Below, piece by piece: positions 45,129-58,320 of a stretch of 64,000 bases of DNA (positions within the stretch are counted from its first letter, which is position 1; every line of letters starts with the position of its first letter). Where the stretch lies: NCBI GenBank assembly GCA_025531455.1, contig JAMYHL010000043.1:248001-312000 (forward strand), in the 5' to 3' direction. The DNA is from Apiotrichum sp. Y4204 (lineage: Eukaryota > Basidiomycota > Tremellomycetes > Trichosporonales > Trichosporonaceae). A program made the position numbers and the translations under genes. The notes beneath the pieces are model-generated. The model searched no databases, had not been told where the DNA came from, and was given only the letters and a program-made list of their open reading frames with translations.

Positions 45129-47796
45129 ATGGCAGCCCCATCGACCGCCTCCTTGGCAACCATGACCGGCGCAGGGGAGAAGGGGTCGGCGACGTACGCC
45201 GAGCACGCGGAAAAGACACTCACCGCCCCTTCAGTCGACGCCCTCACCGCCAGCGAGGCCGACCACACGCTCCCCCGCCGCCCGTGGATGGTTAAGACTA
45301 CCCCGTGGGCCAACATCCTCGGACACGAGTACAAGGGATCCGGCACCGAGGCTGACCCGTACGTCGTCACATGGCTCCCGAGCGCGAACGGCTTCGTCGA
45401 CGTCGAGAACCCTATCACCTACGGGTTCTGGTACAAGTGGGGTGTGACCATCATGGGTGAGTGCATCTCTGGTTGTGCTGGCCACGTTGATGGCCTCGGC
45501 TGCCGTCGTCCGGCGGCCGTCGCACGGACGCGGTATGCTAGATTCCGTCGTGCCCGCAGTCAGTTGCAGTTGATATGTGCCCGTAGAGCGCACGACCTTC
45601 CATTCCTCGGCAGGTCTCGGCAAGCTTAGAGATAGTCGCTCGCGATTCTGCGCAGTCATCTCTGGGAACTGGTTGTCACTCAAGTGCAGAACGACTTCCT
45701 CCCAATCTCCCTTTACTTGCTATGGACACCACTAACGGCAGCCGCAACGGGTACCCTGGCGGTGAGCATGGGCTCGTCAATGCTCTCCGCCGCGATCAAA
45801 AGCATCCAACACGATTTTCCAGGCCACAACCAGATGCTCTACATCATGGGTGCGTTTAACTGCTGGGCTTGCACTCACTTCAGTCACTGGCATTTACGTT
45901 CTCGGCTTTGTCGTCGGCCCGCTCCTGTGGGCGCCAATGAGCGAGGTCTTCGGCCGTCGCGCAATGTTCATCTTCACCTATGTCCCCTTTACTGCCTTTA
46001 ACGCCGGAGTCTGTGGCGCCAAGACCATGAATGCCATGCTCGTGCTCCGTTTCTTCGCCGGCACGTTCGGAAGCTCGACCATGACCAACTCCGGGTAAGT
46101 GCGGTATACTTGGAGACCTCAAGGAGTCAGCAGCGCTAACTCTTAGCGGCATCATCGCCGACATGTTCGAGGCGCACGAGCGCGGCCTGGCCATGGGAAT
46201 CTTCGCCGCGACGCCCTTCCTCGGCCCGGCTATCGGCCCCGTCGTAAGTACTTGTTCTTTGTCCCATCTGACGGCAGGGCGGTGGTTTCCTGTCAGACGC
46301 GTCGAACTGGCGCTGGGTCGCGGCCGTGATTGCCGTCTTCGCCGCGCTCCTCACTCTCATCGAGGGCCTCTTCCTGCCCGAGACTTACGCGCCGGTCCTC
46401 CTCCGCGCGCGTGCCAAGCGCCTCTCAGCCGCCACGGGCAAAGTGTACCGCTGCCAGAGCGACGTCGCCAAACCGCTCAACACCAAGGCCCTCTTTCTCA
46501 ACCAGCTCAAGGTCCCGTATGTCCTCCTCTTCACGGAGCCGATTGTGTTCCTCACTGCCCTCTAGTAAGTAACGCGAGACGGAGCTAAGGTGGAGGAAGA
46601 ATTCATAGGATTGAGGCTGACCTGCAGCATGGCTATCATCTACGCTATCCTCTACGTAAGTATCCATCAACAGGCTTCCATCCATGTCCACCCGGCTCAC
46701 CATCAGATGCAATTCACCGCTTTTCCCCTCGTCTTCCAAGGCTACCGCCACTGGTCATCGGGCATCTCCGCGCTGGCCTTCATCGGCGTCAGTGTCGGCG
46801 CATTCCTCGCCCTCGGCTACATCATCTTCAAGGTCAATCCAGACTACGCCAAGGCCCACAAGAAGGAGGGCTACCTCCCACCCGAGGCGCGACTTCCGAG
46901 CGCGACCGTCGGCGCCTTCCTCCTCCCGTGAGTGAAGAAATTACACAAGTACTGACTGTCAGCATTGGTCTCTTCATTTTCGCATGGACGTGTGTACCCG
47001 CCCGCATTCACTGGATCGCGCCCATGATCGCGACGGTTCCGTACGGCGCGGGCATTGTCCTCCTCTTCCTCGGTATCAGTGTGCGTATGAGCAGATACCT
47101 TTCAGACTCGGGACTCACAACAGAACTACCTTGTCGACGCGTATCTCATGATGGCCGCGTCGGTCCTGGCCGGCGGTACCGTCGTGCGCTCCATCCTCGG
47201 TGTCAGTGAGTGCTGCTAAGTTTTGTACATGGCCCCAGCAGCTAACACCAGTTTTCCCCCTCTTCACGGTCGACATGTACCACGCCATGGGCCCCAACTG
47301 GGCCGGCACGTTCACTGCCCTCCTCGCCACCATCTTCATCCCCTGCCCGATGTGAGCGATACCCACCATCATTCATCTCTTACTTACTCGCAGCCTCCTG
47401 TACATCTACGGCAAGAAGATTCGCCGCATGACCAAGCCCGGACGCGACGCCGACGACCTGGGCCACATGCTCGTCAAGATGATGCAGATGCAGGCCGCAG
47501 CGGCCGGTGGCGCGGGCGGAACAGCCGGAGCTGCTGGTAGCCCTGGTGCGCCGGGTACGCCAGCTACCGCGGGCGCCGGACAAGCAACACCCGCGGACCC
47601 AAGCCGCGCCGCCAGCCCGGTTCCCTCGCGCGTCGGTGTGCGTCTCGGCACGACGGACGAGGAAGCGGCGATCGAGGGCCTGGTAGACCCGGTGGACGGC
47701 CTCGTCGAGACGCCCGCCCAGCTGGAGCGCACGCTCTCCCGCATGACAATCGAGAGCCAGCGCAGCCGGCGTAGCATGTCGAGCCGTGGTCATTAA
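45129..47796 (+). CDS. MFS drug/polyamine-type H+ antiporter (DHA1)
   Basis: Exporter of drugs, polyamines or metabolites at the plasma membrane. ATG 45129, TAA 47794-47796, about ten introns, near 570 aa. After a 100-residue cytosolic N-terminus with PYVVTWLPSANGF, TM1 (ATGTLAVSMGSSMLS) follows. Family marks: GPLLWAPMSEVFGRR (motif A), FFAGTFGSSTMTNSGGIIAD, ATPFLGPAIGPVVGGF (motif C) and PETYAPVLLRARAKRL after TM6, typical of Tpo1/Flr1-like proteins. The C-terminal tail has a Gly/Ala/Pro low-complexity stretch then a Ser/Arg-rich end. The intron 45457-45741 (285 nt) is far longer than the rest. Confidence 0.9.
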
Positions 47797-50162
47797 ATCG
47801 GTGCTGCACGTACGCTTGACTGACAACGTATGACGCACGGTGTCCTGTTCCTCGAAGCATTTGTGGGACACGCGTATAGATTGTGAAAGAATAATGTGCT
47901 GGCTGTCGGACCTACAGTATCCGTTATGCATACATGTGTTATCTGGCGCAGACGCGCGTGAACGGAGGTCAACAATTATAAGCCAGTACGAGCACGGTGA
48001 GTGGGATAAGGGCAGTGGAGTCAACGGATGGACAGCCAACCACCGTCAATCCCGCACCTCCGCTGTTCCGCTGCGACGCGCCGCGGATTCATTGCCGCTC
48101 CAGCGGAAAGGGCGGGCCTGGAACACGGCCCCTGGTGGGCCTGGTCGCGCCCGCAAATCGGTTTGCTATCTTGGACGGGAGGGATGTTACGTGGGTAAAG
48201 GATGACGATGGAGAGTATAGAGTGCGCTTGGAGCCCAGATTGAGCTTGAAACGGAGGGACATAGATGGAATCTGCCTGGGTGAGAGGTGAGAGGTGAGAG
48301 GTGAGAGGTGAGAGACTGGGGCTCGGAAACGTGCCTCGGAAACGCGATTTCGCGATCCGACAGACCCCGAGGCACGCGTCCCATATACGCGACCACACCC
48401 GCGTTCCTCCTCCTCAATCCCATTAGCAATCGCACCGCCCCCCTTGCCCAGTGCAGTCGATGATGGGTAGAAGGTGTTCTGGAACAAATCACGATGTAGA
48501 TCCGCCAAGATGTGTGATCACGCTATGTGATCACCCTTATCGCATCGCCTTGATGAGCGATGTCGACCGGAATCATGCGGAACAGATTGTCTCTGTATTG
48601 CATTCAGTGGTGAGTAGACGGACAGGGAATGAATGGCTGCATGCTCGGACCGCGCACCGCTTCGATGATGACTGTTCCGGGTTTCTTGTCCGGTTGTCTG
48701 GGGCATTGCCGTTGCGGTGTGCCATAACCTGTAACTTAATAGTATTCCCAGCCCTGTTCCACACCCTTTGGCTTGTGCCATCCTCAGACCACTTCTAGGG
48801 CTCTGTTGCGGTGTTCTTGTTGTCATTCTAGAGTCTCCACCGGGCCGGATAAGTGTATTAGAGTCATTAAGCTTAAGGGCTCCGACCTCACAGCGCGCCC
48901 AGGACGGAAGGCAGAGGAAGATGCCGAGCGCGGCACAGCCCCTCTTTACCCTAGGCCTACCCCTCGCCGCCCTGGTCTGGTACAGAGCCCTGCCCCACGC
49001 CCTGTCCTTGCCAGTAACCTATGGGTTTCTAATCGGAGTCGACGCTTGCCAAGCCGGTCCAGCGACTGCATTGGTCCACATGCGCTCGAGCAACAATTCA
49101 CCAAGGGCTGGAGCCGCGGCAAAGGATGTTTCGGCTGTGCAAGGTGGTGTTTTGGCCGAATTACGAGGAGCACCGTGAGTATGAATGTAGTAGCAGGGCT
49201 AACAGCGCTAGGATCTAGCAGCTATTGAATATGTTTTACTGTTCGGGGGGCGGTGCCGGGGGTTATGCATGGCTGGCAAACCTTCCTGGCGGGTGGGGAG
49301 CCTGAGCGCGGGTACCTGTAGAGAGGGGTGAGATATGTAAAACAACAAGAACGAGTACGAGGACGAGAGCCGATGAGCGGGGCTGGGCACGAGGACTGAA
49401 TGAATGCTCTCCTCTCTCCAGCTGCCTTGGCTTTGCTGGGTCCAAGTACTCCTGTCGTACTCTCCCCCCGACCCAAGATCGAAGGAGGCCATTCCGTTCA
49501 GGATGCAGGATGCCGCAGGTGCCGCACCGTGGCGCAGGGCTGTGGGACAGCTATGCGGCTGGACAGAGGTCAGGCGGTCAGAGGGTCAGATGTCAGCAGC
49601 CGGGCGTTACTACTCTACAATTTGTTTACTGTTGCTCTGTCGCTCTTGCTCGGCCTGCTCGTCGCCCCCCTGCCGTTCCCACCGGCCACGGTGTCATTAT
49701 GCCTTTTGCATGTTGCGTTGCGCGTTCGGAGGCGGCATCGCATGACGCGGTGGCAAAAGGAGAAGCAGCGCAAGGCGGCAGGAGACCCGAAGGACCCGAA
49801 CGGGCCCGAGAACCGATCCGTGCGAGTCGTGTTGCTCTGTGCTGTAGTATGTATGTTCGTGAGCACAGCACTTGGAAATTGAATGAGAGGCAGAGAAAGA
49901 AAGAAGAGGAGCAGAGGATGACAGAGGATGAACGGATGAACAGGGGGTGTGTGCTGTCCTCTTGCTTTTTTCTGCGCTCTGTATTGTTCTTTGTTACTAG
50001 TTAGTACAAAAGCATCCTCTCTGTCCATCTCTCAGTCTCTTGTCTGCATCTCGTCTCTTCTCTCCGTCGTCGACGCTTTCATCGTTCACTCTTTTGAGAA
50101 CTCGCTTCTCAGTTCCCCTCAACACCGATCCCGACCCCGTCGCCAGTCGCGTAACTACCACC
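47797..50162. other. 2.4 kb intergenic region
   Basis: No supported gene. Holds the 7-bp minisatellite at 48280-48314, GC-rich stretches with overlapping non-coding frames on both strands (48768-49230, 49400-49882), and from about 49980 a CT-rich leader for the next gene. Confidence 0.5.
48280..48314. repeat. Minisatellite, five copies of GTGAGAG
   Basis: Five perfect tandem 7-bp copies. Same unit length as the 21769 tract but unrelated sequence. Confidence 0.85.
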
Positions 50163-51813
50163 ATGATGGGCCTCTCCAGGATTCGCACGATCCTTCTTGG
50201 TGTCGGCGTCCTCCTCTCCCTCCTCGCGCTCGCCTTGTCCGCCGCCGCCTCGGCTCAGAAGTACGGCAGCTCGTACTATGACGGATGGGGCTACGGGTGG
50301 TATGGTGAGTACGGAACACGAGCAGAGTACATGTCCACAGCTGGGGCGACGTCGGTGGCAACTGGGCAGAAGCCAGCCCATGCTTGACGCGTCCCAAGCC
50401 GGCGACCCAAGCACTCCCACAACTGCATTCGAGTTCACAGACGTTGGAGTGCGGAGCTCGGCGCGCAGGATGCCATTCCGCGTGTCCATGCCGCGTGTGA
50501 CGACGCGCAGCTTGTGCCGTGCCATGACGTGATCATCTGTCCGTGACGCGCCAAGGACTTCCAAAAGCGCGCAGACGGGGGATAATCAAGTTTGACGTTG
50601 GTGCAGCGAGGCCTTCGCGATGCTCATTGCCCAACACCATGCATGTAACGACCTTGACTGACAACAGGCTCCTACTACCTGGTTGCTTACCGCGGCGTGA
50701 TCGCGCTTGGCGTGCTTTCCTTCCTCTGGTTTGTCGCTTCGTGAGTATCACAATGGTAATCGTGGGGGCCGTGGGGGTTTAGTGTGCCACGAGGGACACC
50801 CGTCGTGGTGGCGGCGGCGATCTTGTCTCTCCTGCTCTCAGTGCCTCCTTCAACATCAGTGCCAGTTGCAGCATGTTTCAACACTGCTGCTGGTCGCGTT
50901 GACGACCCGGTCACGTTCTCAGCATCCAAGGCTTCAAGCGGCCAGCTCTCATAGCACCCACAACCCCGCCCCCGGACGCACATGAGACGTGCTTGATAAA
51001 CGTTCTTGACTCAGAAGTTGAGCTTCGCGTCGCACTAGATCCTTACAAAGCTCGGAGTATATGTCCTTCCGCTCACACTCAGGCTTATACTGGCATTCGT
51101 GGCCAAGGCGCTTATCGTTAACGCCATCATCGTCGATGTCACCGTACTCGCCACCCTCTTTGTCATTGGCCTCGGCACCAGTGGATGGGCCACCGCCGCT
51201 GGCAACACGGGAGATGGGTGAGTATAGCTTAAAAGTGTGATTTTCCAACCAGGTTCGCTGACAATAAGCATTGGCGCTGCTGCCATCGCCTTCGGCTGGC
51301 TCCTCACCTTCTTCGTAAGTTATCGCCAGCTTTGTTTATAAGCACGCAACTCACACTCAGATCCTTGGCCTCCTCGTCTTCACCGTGGTCTTCACGCTCA
51401 CCCGCTACGGCGGCAGCATGGCCGTTTGGCGCTCCACCCTTTGGTCGGTTGAGAACGGCGACGTCAAGACCTCGCGCGACCTCAACGAGACTGCCGTTCA
51501 GCAGCCCGGCGTCATGCAGCAGCAGCCCGTCTATGCCCAGCAGCCGATGCAGGGGCAGATGATGCAGCAGCCCATGCAGCAGCCCCAGCAGTCTGGCTTT
51601 GTTGTCCAGCAGACCCCCGGCCAGGTCCCGCCCCAGTTCACCGGCAACTCGGTCGCGCCCCAGCAGACCCAGACAACCGGCACCACCGCCACCTCGCCCC
51701 CGTCAACCACCGGGTACACTGTCAACCTCGCGCAGCCGACCGCTGCCCAGAGCCAGGAACGCTACACCGTCGACATCAACCAGCCCGGTGGTGCTGCCGC
51801 CAGCAAGGTCTAA
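50163..51813 (+). CDS. Four-TM (MARVEL/tetraspan-like) protein with Gln-rich tail
   Basis: ATG 50163 (a second ATG follows at 50166), TAA 51811-51813. TM helices: ILLGVGVLLSLLALALS, GVIALGVLSFLWFVAS plus LILAFV, ALIVNAIIVDVTVLATLF, and IGAAAIAFGWLLTFF plus ILGLLVFTVVF. A Tyr/Gly-rich loop (KYGSSYYDGWGYGWYG) lies between TM1 and TM2. The cytosolic tail of about 130 residues is Gln/Pro/Thr-rich (MQQQPVYAQQPMQGQMMQQP). Introns 50305-50667 (363 nt) and 50741-51082 (342 nt) are long for this genome; both splice in frame. Likely plasma membrane or eisosome-type scaffold; function inferred from topology only. Confidence 0.72.
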
Positions 51814-53660
51814 GCGCGCGATGCGCAGCCCATGCGTGCGATACCCGCAACTGTCTTCTCGTTTCCGTCGTCTATGATAAGTTATGAGCGTCCGTCTGGA
51901 TTTAGTTTCGTGACACCGTCGCCGTCCTCGTCTCCGCCTCCCGTATTTCCATTTACTCTTCTCCGCGTCCTCGGCGTCCGTACTGCAGATGGCCTAGGCA
52001 CACATATAGTAGTCTCGCTTGAGATGTAATCCGCGTGCCAGGAGATGGTGCTAGGAGATGGGGAGCTGTACTTTGTTCATCCCGGGGCGGACCATACTCA
52101 AAGACAGAAGAAGGGGTGGACTCTGAGGCGCAGCGCACGAGCCATCGAGGTGAAACGGTGACGCTCAAGTGGGTGATCATGAGGCGACTTGAAACTCCTG
52201 CGAGTCTGAGACTTGACGTGAAGGCGCCTTTCTCTAACCGCTTCCCTCCTTCTTCATTCTTTGTTTTCAGGACTGACACCGGGCCGCCCCATCTCTTCCA
52301 ACCAAGGCCGGGATTCTCGGAAGGCCCTTGAATACTGACCAGGACAGCAGCAGTCAGCTGACAGACATTTACAACATGTTGCCAAGGTACTTTCTACATT
52401 CTTGCCACTCATCTTGTCCATTCCCAACTCACCATGCGTCCGACGCGATCAGCACTCAAACGGGGTATATCGATTATCACGGCGACTTGTCTTATGATTT
52501 ACGACACCGGATGCATGGAATCACGCGGAATGTGGGAAGAAAGGAAGGGAGATGTAGTGGCCGGGGGGCTGGGGAGGTATCTTGCTGACTTGACGGGGAG
52601 TCTTCAGGTAATGCTCATTTTTAGGGCAAGCTTCATTCTCCGCGACTTGCTCGATGCCCCACGACTGTGCAGTGCCTCAACTGCATCCATCTTGACATCT
52701 CCGCACGCACGGACGCCTTGTCTCGAACCCGGAAGACTGGGCGGCGAGGCAGCTTGAAAACAAGCGAGCCGGTGTGATCTGCCAGCCGTTTCGCACTTGG
52801 CGCGAAGGCGGAGACTGCGTGCTCATTGCGGGAGATGTATGCGACTTTGCTGTTCCCGATGGAGGGTCGAGAGTAAGTCCAGGAGAGTCTGTCAAGCTGT
52901 AGATCTCAGTGAGTGTCTATTGGGCTCGGGAGGCGGACGGTGTTCGCGGACATGGCGGCATGTCCAAGAGCGTTCGGACTGGAAGTATAGATCCAGTTAC
53001 ACAGTCACAACATGAGGTGTACTGTACTTTGGACATCCGCCAACATCTAACTGGTCAGGGCAGGGTTGATGGGGGACCGATTCTTCCCCGTGCCGTTGAG
53101 GATGTTTCCTTCTTAACGGCGCCGGCACTGCCGATGATGGACATGCTGGCCACAGCTCGCTGAGCGGACCTGCTGACGGATGACCGGGATCGTTGTATCA
53201 GTGGGCGGTGGGCTTGGGATCGGAGAGTGGAGAAAGTGGAGATAAGGTGTGATGTAGAACGGAGTACGGAAATGTGGGACGCGTCGCGCGCCTAGTCGCC
53301 GATATGCGACCTGTACAGGTGCCTCACATCTCCGACGTCTTCGAGCTTTCTGGGTGTTGAGAAATGGAGGTTTGATGTGTGTTCCCCAGAGTCTACTCTG
53401 CAGTTGATGCTCGTCTGAGATGTATAATGTCGGCGCGAGCAGCTCACCCGACGTTCATGGACCAGAGATCTAGATATTGCGGGACAGCACGGCCCAGCAC
53501 GGCAGTTGTCAGTCAAGTCACCGCAACCAGGCACGGAAGAGGCCGAGATGCGACTGACATGAGATTGCAGACCGGTGCCCACTCGGCGGCACTTAAAAGT
53601 CCGGACGCTCCGGCCGCGGCGTGGGAGCACCCCTCTCACTCTCACCACAACTCAACGACC
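51814..53660. other. 1.85 kb intergenic region
   Basis: Between the four-TM gene and the second acyl-CoA synthetase, both on the plus strand. Short unsupported frames only; sequence from about 53560 to 53660 is the likely promoter/leader of the synthetase. Confidence 0.45.
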
Positions 53661-55882
53661 ATGAGCACCAGCACGGCCCGCCAGCCAACGTACGCCGAGT
53701 GTGAGTCCCGCACCCGCCACTGTGAAGAGTGTGAAAGCTTAGACCAGGCGACCGCATCCTCTGCCGCCCGGGCAGCATCTTCGAGATGGAGGAGATGGAG
53801 GTGCACGGGACGACGCAGCTCGTGTGGAAGAATGTACGCTATAGAAAGACAGCGCTGATAGCAGGCGCCGCGCACGTTCCGCGACTTCTTTGTTGATGTG
53901 TTTGCGCGCTTTGCGCCCCGCGTCCTCGTCTTCGAACCGGTACCCGAGCCCGCTGCATTCTACGACAGGCAGTACGTGACGTACGCCGAGGTGTGGGCGC
54001 GGTCCGTGAAGTTTGCCGCCATCCTGCGTGACCAGGGCGTCGGAGCCAGTGGGCGCGTCGCGATTGGAGGCGGCAACTCGAGTAGGTGAGTCGCCTGGCC
54101 AAAGTCGGAAGTGCCGTTCAGCGGTCAAGCGCAGCCTAACAAGCAGCTGGATGGCCGCCTTCATAGGCATCACTCTCCTCGGCGCGGTACCCGTCCTCCT
54201 CAACTCGAAGCTGCAGCTCGATGCGCAGCTCCACTGCCTGACACTTACCAAGCCTGAGATTGTGCTTCTCGATGGAGAGCTTGCCCAGGTGCTCGCCCCG
54301 CACGCGGCTCAGTTGGCGAGTAAGGGCGTCGGCAGGATGTTTTGCTGGCACGGCGCCGCGCTCTCCCCCGACGCGCGTGCGAACGTGAAGGTAAGTCTGC
54401 TTTCTATGACAGAGGGCAGAGGGGCTGACTCCCAGGACCTTGCCAGTATCACCCCCTCCGACCGCGCGGTTGCCGATGTGCAGAACGGCGCGGGCATGGA
54501 GGCCGTACACCCTGAGAGCGACGGCGTGATCATGTTCACCTCGGGGACGACCAACATGCCCAAGGGCGTGCTCGTGACGCAGCGCGGCTGCCTAAGCCAC
54601 ACCATTGCCGGCTCGATCCGTGAGTTCAAGCATTGCCCCATCTCTAACTCCCAGCGGCGGCACGTGCGATTCTCCGCGCAGGCGGCTCGTTCGAGGACGC
54701 ACTCCTTGTCCACACGCCCCCCGCCGAACAGGGCGCAATGCTCATCGGCATCCCTCTCTTCCACGTCACGGGGTGCATGGCGTGGATGATGCGCGGGCTG
54801 CACATGGGCATGAAGATTGTCTTTATGCGCCGCTGGAGTGTCCCTGATGCGGTCAAGCTGCTGGTCGACGAGAAGATTGGCGTTATCGGAGGGTGAGTGA
54901 GGACCGGTCGGCACACTCACATCAGCGTCCCCGCCATCGCGACGGCCATTATCCAGTCGCCCCTCCTCCCAAAGGACCACATTATCGACGCAGCGACGTA
55001 CGGCGGAGCCGCCGCGCCAAAGCGGCTCGCTGCGGACATTCTCGCGCGCTGGCCAAATGCCGTCCCGTAAGTTCACCATTCTTCACTTCTCACACGCAGC
55101 ACACACGCATACGGCATGACCGAGACGGCTGGGCTGCACAATGCGCTCACGGGCGCCGACTACGCGGCCACGCCGGATTCCGTCGGCCCCGCCATGCCCG
55201 TCGCGCAGGTACGCATCGTCGACCCGGACACGGGTGCGCCCCTCCCGCCCAACGTTATGGGCATGGTACAGTGCCGTGGGCCAAACATTATGAAATGCTA
55301 CGTCGACAACCCCAGTGCGTTTCCGTGTAGATTCTATTCGCTGATGGCCAGAAGCAACGCAAGAGACGCTTCAGCCAGACGGTTGGCTCACGACCGGCGA
55401 CCTGGGGAGCATGGACGAGAACGGCTACCTCTTCATCCGTGACCGCGGTACGTCCAGAGTTCATGTACCCTCTGTGCTGACATTAGCCAAGGACGTAATC
55501 ATCCGCGGCGGGGAGAACATCGCCTCGGCCGAGGTCGAGAACGCAATCTACCAGGACGACCGGGTCGCCGAGGCGGCGGCCGTCCCCGTCCCCGACGACG
55601 TACTCGGTGAGCGTGTGGGCGTCGCTGTGTCTCTCGCGCCTGGGGCAAGTGCTACTCCGGAAAGCATCATTGCGGCCGCTGCGCCGCGCCTGCGCCATCC
55701 CGCCCGGCCGGCTATCGTTCTCATCGTCGACGCGCTCCGTGAGTACACTGACGCGGAATAGTTTGTTGACGATAGCCCGTAACGCCAATGCCAAGATTGT
55801 CAAAACGGAGGTCAAGAAGGCTGTCGTTGCGCAGTGGGAGAGCCAGGGTAGAAGTGGGCCGACGCCCAAGGCAAAGCTCTAA
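53661..55882 (+). CDS. ANL-superfamily acyl-CoA synthetase, copy B (altered A10 motif)
   Basis: ATP-dependent acid:CoA ligase, paralogue of 22613-24918. ATG 53661, TAA 55880-55882. Motifs: CRPGSIFEMEEMEVHG near the N-terminus, A3 MFTSGTTNMPKGVL, SIPLFHVTGC equivalent GIPLFHVTGCMAW, A5 YGMTETAG, A7 DGWLTTGDLGSMDENGY, A8 IIRGGENIASAEVE. At A10, where copy A has NANGKIIK, copy B reads NANAKIVK: the Gly before the catalytic Lys is replaced by Ala, the Lys kept. At least five introns fall at the same codon and phase in both copies (for example after VWKN, before VPAIATAI, and inside the Pro before RNAN). Substrate unknown. Confidence 0.9.
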
Positions 55883-56278
55883 GCGGCAAGAGTTGTTGGG
55901 AGGGCGTGGGAGAGAAGAGGAAGGTCACGATCCCGATCGAAGAGTTGTTTGTTTGAGTAACATGATATGCAGCATACGGAGTACGACCCAGCGACAATCA
56001 CCATTGACTGTCTTGTGCCTTCGTGGCAAGCGACGTGGCACACACAACGTACACAACGATGCTCCACACTTCACTCCATCACTGACATTCACGCAGACTT
56101 TTGAACAAGCCCTCTGATATTCTGACAGTTCCCACACTGCAACGCACGGAGGATCCACTCACGAAGATCATGTTTCGACGGTGGTATAAAGAATGCAAAT
56201 GTCCTAGTCCCGACTGACAAACAAAAAGCTATGGAAACAAATTAAGATAAGATAACACCACCCACCAAGCCCTCCCTC
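55883..56278. other. Intergenic, between convergent genes
   Basis: 396 bp, presumed 3' UTRs; AT-rich toward 56220-56260. Nothing else. Confidence 0.5.
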
Positions 56279-58320
56279 TTAGAGCGCATGTGAATCGTCC
56301 TCCTCTGCCCACATGGGGTTATACCGCGGGGGCACGGTCTCCTGTGGCCGGGCCCGGGAGCCCGGAACGCGACCGGCGTCGACCTCCTCTTTGACGGCTG
56401 GGTGGTGAGGGAGGGGGGCGAGCGGGGTGGAACCCTGGCGCGAGGGACGTAGAGCTCCGACGGGTGAGTGCGGGCTGACGGGGGTCGTCGGGGAGCCAAG
56501 GTGGCTTGCGTTGGCGACGTAGAACCCGCCCGGCTGCTGATATGCCTGCTGGTGAAGCGGCTGCGGGTGCGAATCGTATTGCGGCGGAACAAAGGGCGGG
56601 TAGTGCTGCTGATAAGACATGGGAGAATCGGGTCCAGACAGGGGTGTTGATGCCGACTGGGGGAGATAACCGCCGCGGCCCGAGCCCGAGCCCGAGGAAC
56701 CGGGATAGCTAGGTGTTGACGGCTGTGCCGAGAACGATTGCGAGCCACTGCGTTCGGATGGATAGCTGCCGGTAGAAGGGTACGCTGCAGGGGGTGTGGC
56801 GTAGGGTGTCGACGCGTAGCGCGTCTCCATACCGGCTTCTTGCGCCTTGGCAATCGCCGCGGGAGACATGATGTTCTGGTTTTGGGGGCGGTTGGCGCTC
56901 GTATCGCTGCGTGCTGCTGACGAGCCGACGGCGCCAAGGGGCGTCACACTGGCGCCAGAGTCGTCGGAGTCAATAACAAACACGTCCTTGTCCGGGTCGG
57001 CGGCGTCCTCCTCAAAGTTGGAGAGACCACTCGGCGGGCGGCGGAACCTGGCCCCACGCTTGCCACCGCGCTTGTCCCCGAGAGGCGCTGCGTGTATGTT
57101 ACTCCTCTGGCGACGCCGGCGGCAGCAGAAGAAGATCAGGAGCGCGATAAGCAGGAGGGCGACGCCACCGCCGACGGCGGCGCCGATGATCGCACCGAGA
57201 GGAACAGAGCTTTTGTCTGCTCCAGCTTTGGAACCTCCTGTGCCGCTTCCGTTGGTCGAGTCGTTGGGGCTGACACCCGGTTGGGTCATGTCGCCGCCGA
57301 CGGTGGTGATCGTCCGGCCGTAGCGGAACTCGAGGTACTGTTCCGCATTGCCCGTGAAGGTGACAGAAACATTGTAGCTCTTTCTGAAGTCAAGCGGAGT
57401 GAAGTACATGACGACGTTGCGCTGTGCAAGCCACGCGTTGTTCTGGGTGTAGCTCGTCGTCGCGGGGCCATCAAAGAGCGGCGGATCGACAGTGACTGTG
57501 AACGGCCCCTGTTCGCTGTTTGAAATAGTATACAGCGCGAGGAAGGACGTGTTTGCCGGCGGGCGAAGGATAAAAGATGCCTGCGGCACGTTTGTCTGGA
57601 TACGCGGGTTGCTCCAGCAGCTCGAGCCCTCGCCCCGCGCATTCTTGTACTCGCCGCACACAGTCGCGTTCGGCACCCAGTCGCGTCCCTTCTCCGCCGA
57701 CCACGTAATATTCGGGCTGTTGAAGTAACTGGTCGCGTCCTCGCCGTACGCGTTGAATGTCTCGTTTGCAATCACCGCACTGACCATGAGTCCTATCCAG
57801 CACATGACACTCACCCCTGGCCGCCGAGCTGAACCGTGACAACCACAGAAGTGACACTCAGCGTGCCGTCAACAAGCTTGAGGACCGCATTCTGCATGAC
57901 ATTCTCGAGACCCGTCGCAGACGCGATAAGCCCGTCCTGGACATCGAGGCTGACCTGGCTCGTCTTCCCGCCAAGCTCAAAGTCGACAGAGCCCTTGGCC
58001 GAGCCGTAGAAATACACCGCCGTGCCGAGAAACGGAAGCGACACGGTAGCTCCGGCAAAGCGCGTCGTGTGTGCGCTCGTGGGGACCACGCCGTTCTCGC
58101 TGTCGACGGGAAAGAACGGCGAGTAGTCGGACCACGAGATGCCCGAGTACGTCTGGTTCCACGCTGTGTCTGCGGGGCCGGACGCGCTCGGCGCGTACAC
58201 GAGCATCGGGGACATGTCGCTGAGCGTAAAGTTGCTCTCTTTGCCAGTGAGGTGGGGGAGCGCGTCGGCCGCGGCCGCGAGGGGCGCCGCGAGCGCGAGA
58301 GAAAGAAGAGGCGCCCACAT
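56279..58320 (-). CDS. Single-pass surface protein with cytosolic Pro/Ser-rich tail
   Basis: 668 aa: exon 58320-57815, intron 57780-57814 (35 nt), exon 57779-56279. Signal peptide MWAPLLSLALAAPLAAAA, then two beta-sandwich domains (LGTAVYFYGSAKGSVDFEL; later NVVMYFTPLDFRKSYNVSVT) with N-glycosylation sites, a Ser/Thr/Gly stalk, one TM helix (IIGAAVGGGVALLLIALLIF) and stop-transfer CCRRRRQR. The cytosolic tail of about 250 residues is Ser/Pro/Tyr/Gln-rich. This architecture is typical of a large basidiomycete family of putative wall sensors; the AVxxYG motif links it to the GPI-type protein at 27608-29015. Function unknown. Confidence 0.82.
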
